A DNA stretch of 13,513 nt, from NCBI GenBank assembly GCA_002347485.1, contig DDXM01000008.1:69935-83447 (forward strand). Direction: 5' to 3'. The DNA comes from Anaerolineaceae bacterium UBA2260. Its GTDB lineage: Bacteria; Chloroflexota; Anaerolineae; Anaerolineales; Anaerolineaceae. Of the stretch, positions 12,475 through 13,513 are shown in pieces. Under the pieces are notes generated by a model. It worked only from the letters and a program-made list of their open reading frames with translations, was not told where the DNA came from and did not search any database. The position numbers and the translations under genes are program-made. Position 1 is the stretch's first letter. Every line of letters begins with the position of its first letter.

Positions 12475-13513
12475 ATGGCTAATTACGAAGTAAAAGATTT
12501 AAAACTGGCAGAAGGCGGCCGCCTGAAGATCGATTGGGCTGAACGCGAAATGCCGGTGCTGCGCCAGGTGAAGGAACGTTTTGCCCGCGAACTACCCTTG
12601 AAGGGCATGCGTATTTCGGCTTGTTTGCACGTGACCACCGAGACGGCTAACCTGATGAAGACCCTGCAGGCTGGTGGGGCGGATGTGGTGTTGACCGCAT
12701 CCAATCCGCTTTCAACCCAGGATGAGACCGCGGCGTCGCTGGTTTCACACGACGAGATCCAGGTCTACGCCATCAAGGGCGAGGACAATGTCACGTATTA
12801 CAAGCATATCAATGCCGCGCTCGATCATAAACCGAACTTTACCATGGACGACGGCGCAGACCTGGTCAATGTGCTGCACCAGCACCGGCGCGAGCTGCTA
12901 CCCGGGGTCATCGCCGGCACCGAGGAGACCACCACGGGGGTCATCCGATTGCACGCCATGGCAGCAGACAAAGCGCTGGCATACCCGATCATCGCGATCA
13001 ACGACGCGTTGACCAAGCATCTCTTCGATAATCGTTACGGCACCGGTCAATCGACCATTGACGGCATCGTGCGCGCAACCAACGTGTTGCTCGCAGGCAA
13101 GATTTTCGTCGTCGCCGGTTACGGCTGGTGCGGGCGCGGTCTGGCTTCGCGCGCGCGCGGCATGGGCTCCAACGTCGTCGTTACCGAGGTCGATCCGCTC
13201 AAAGCGCTGGAAGCGGTGATGGACGGCTTCAGGGTGATGTCGATGAACGAAGCCGCGCAGATCGGCGACATCTTTGTCACGCTCACCGGGGATATCAATG
13301 TGATTGATACCCATCACTTTGAGTTGATGAAGGATGGCGCGATCGTGGCGAATTCGGGTCACTTCAATGTCGAGATCAACATCCCCTCCTTGGAGAAAAT
13401 GTCGAAGAGCAAGCGTCTGGTGCGTCCCTTCGTCGAGGAATATGTCACTTCTGACCACCGCCGCATCTTCATACTTGGTGAGGGCAGGTTGATCAACCTG
13501 GCTTCCGCCGAGG
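12475..13513 (+). CDS. ahcY: S-adenosyl-L-homocysteine hydrolase, partial (cut by the window end)
   Basis: The frame is open from the ATG to the end of the window, giving about 346 residues with the C-terminus missing. The enzyme uses bound NAD+ to split S-adenosylhomocysteine into adenosine and homocysteine. Visible features are ACLHVTTETANLM near residue 50, AGTEETTTGV, the catalytic group K181, D185 and N186 in TKHLFDNRYGTGQS, and the Rossmann motif GYGWCGRG (215-222). The forms YGTGQS and GYGWCGRG belong to the shorter archaeal/Thermotoga-type enzyme. The canonical bacterial and eukaryotic type has YGCRES and GYGDVGKG instead. Two ATGs are adjacent (12472 and 12475); the second has the better spacing, 4 nt after GGAGG. 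It follows the adenosine kinase closely. The archaeal relative in Methanocaldococcus is reported to prefer S-inosylhomocysteine; the neighbouring adenosine kinase makes adenosine the likelier product here. Confidence 0.95.
   Translation, partial: MANYEVKDLKLAEGGRLKIDWAEREMPVLRQVKERFARELPLKGMRISACLHVTTETANLMKTLQAGGADVVLTASNPLSTQDETAASLVSHDEIQVYAIKGEDNVTYYKHINAALDHKPNFTMDDGADLVNVLHQHRRELLPGVIAGTEETTTGVIRLHAMAADKALAYPIIAINDALTKHLFDNRYGTGQSTIDGIVRATNVLLAGKIFVVAGYGWCGRGLASRARGMGSNVVVTEVDPLKALEAVMDGFRVMSMNEAAQIGDIFVTLTGDINVIDTHHFELMKDGAIVANSGHFNVEINIPSLEKMSKSKRLVRPFVEEYVTSDHRRIFILGEGRLINLASAE

Noticed and set aside
12898..13458. A 186-codon minus-strand open frame within ahcY
   Set aside because: Shadow of the conserved ahcY frame; no motif in the translation.

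Overview
The window is an ordinary, well-packed bacterial chromosome segment with no mobile element, CRISPR array, tRNA or rRNA that I can see. It most resembles a member of the Chloroflexota, probably class Anaerolineae. That placement is an inference from four things: the threonine/proline linker of a lipoprotein (TPTNTPTP type), the archaeal/Thermotoga-like form of S-adenosylhomocysteine hydrolase, a mycobacterial/Chloroflexi-like adenosine kinase, and pyruvate phosphate dikinase. A 16S or protein tree would be needed to confirm it.

Layout. Bases 1-365 hold the 3' end of a SelB-type selenocysteine elongation factor. A consensus sigma-70 promoter (373-401) and a structured leader of about 110 nt precede a ribosomal protein cluster, rplU-rpmA-rpmE (518-1643), closed by an intrinsic terminator (1661-1691). 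The rpmE product is unusual: a zinc-type L31 is fused to a C-terminal domain resembling the RNA polymerase alpha-subunit C-terminal domain. Next come tdk, hpt and a class II tRNA nucleotidyltransferase (1763-4321) in the same direction with short gaps. They are probably one operon for nucleotide salvage and tRNA 3'-end synthesis. Its end overlaps, tail to tail, a small response regulator on the minus strand (4314-4721).

A divergent intergenic region (4722-4936) with two operator-like inverted repeats separates that regulator from ppdK (4937-7717), which ends at a perfect 9-bp terminator hairpin. A lipoprotein lytic transglycosylase with a TPR-like body (7793-10192, minus) converges on ppdK. 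Its promoter lies so close to the ATG that the mRNA is predicted to be leaderless.

A second divergent region (10193-10430) leads into mtnA, a PfkB-type adenosine kinase and a partial ahcY (10431-13513). Together these three handle the by-products of S-adenosylmethionine use. MtnA works in methylthioadenosine salvage, AhcY cleaves S-adenosylhomocysteine to adenosine and homocysteine, and the kinase pulls adenosine into AMP. The mtnA leader carries a terminator-like hairpin just before the start codon and a repeated 8-mer that could form competing pairings.

The observations most worth following up are the L31-alphaCTD fusion, the rplU leader with two mutually exclusive stems (one covering the Shine-Dalgarno site), the mtnA leader, and the leaderless lytic transglycosylase. 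All pairings and promoters were found by eye and were not computed.
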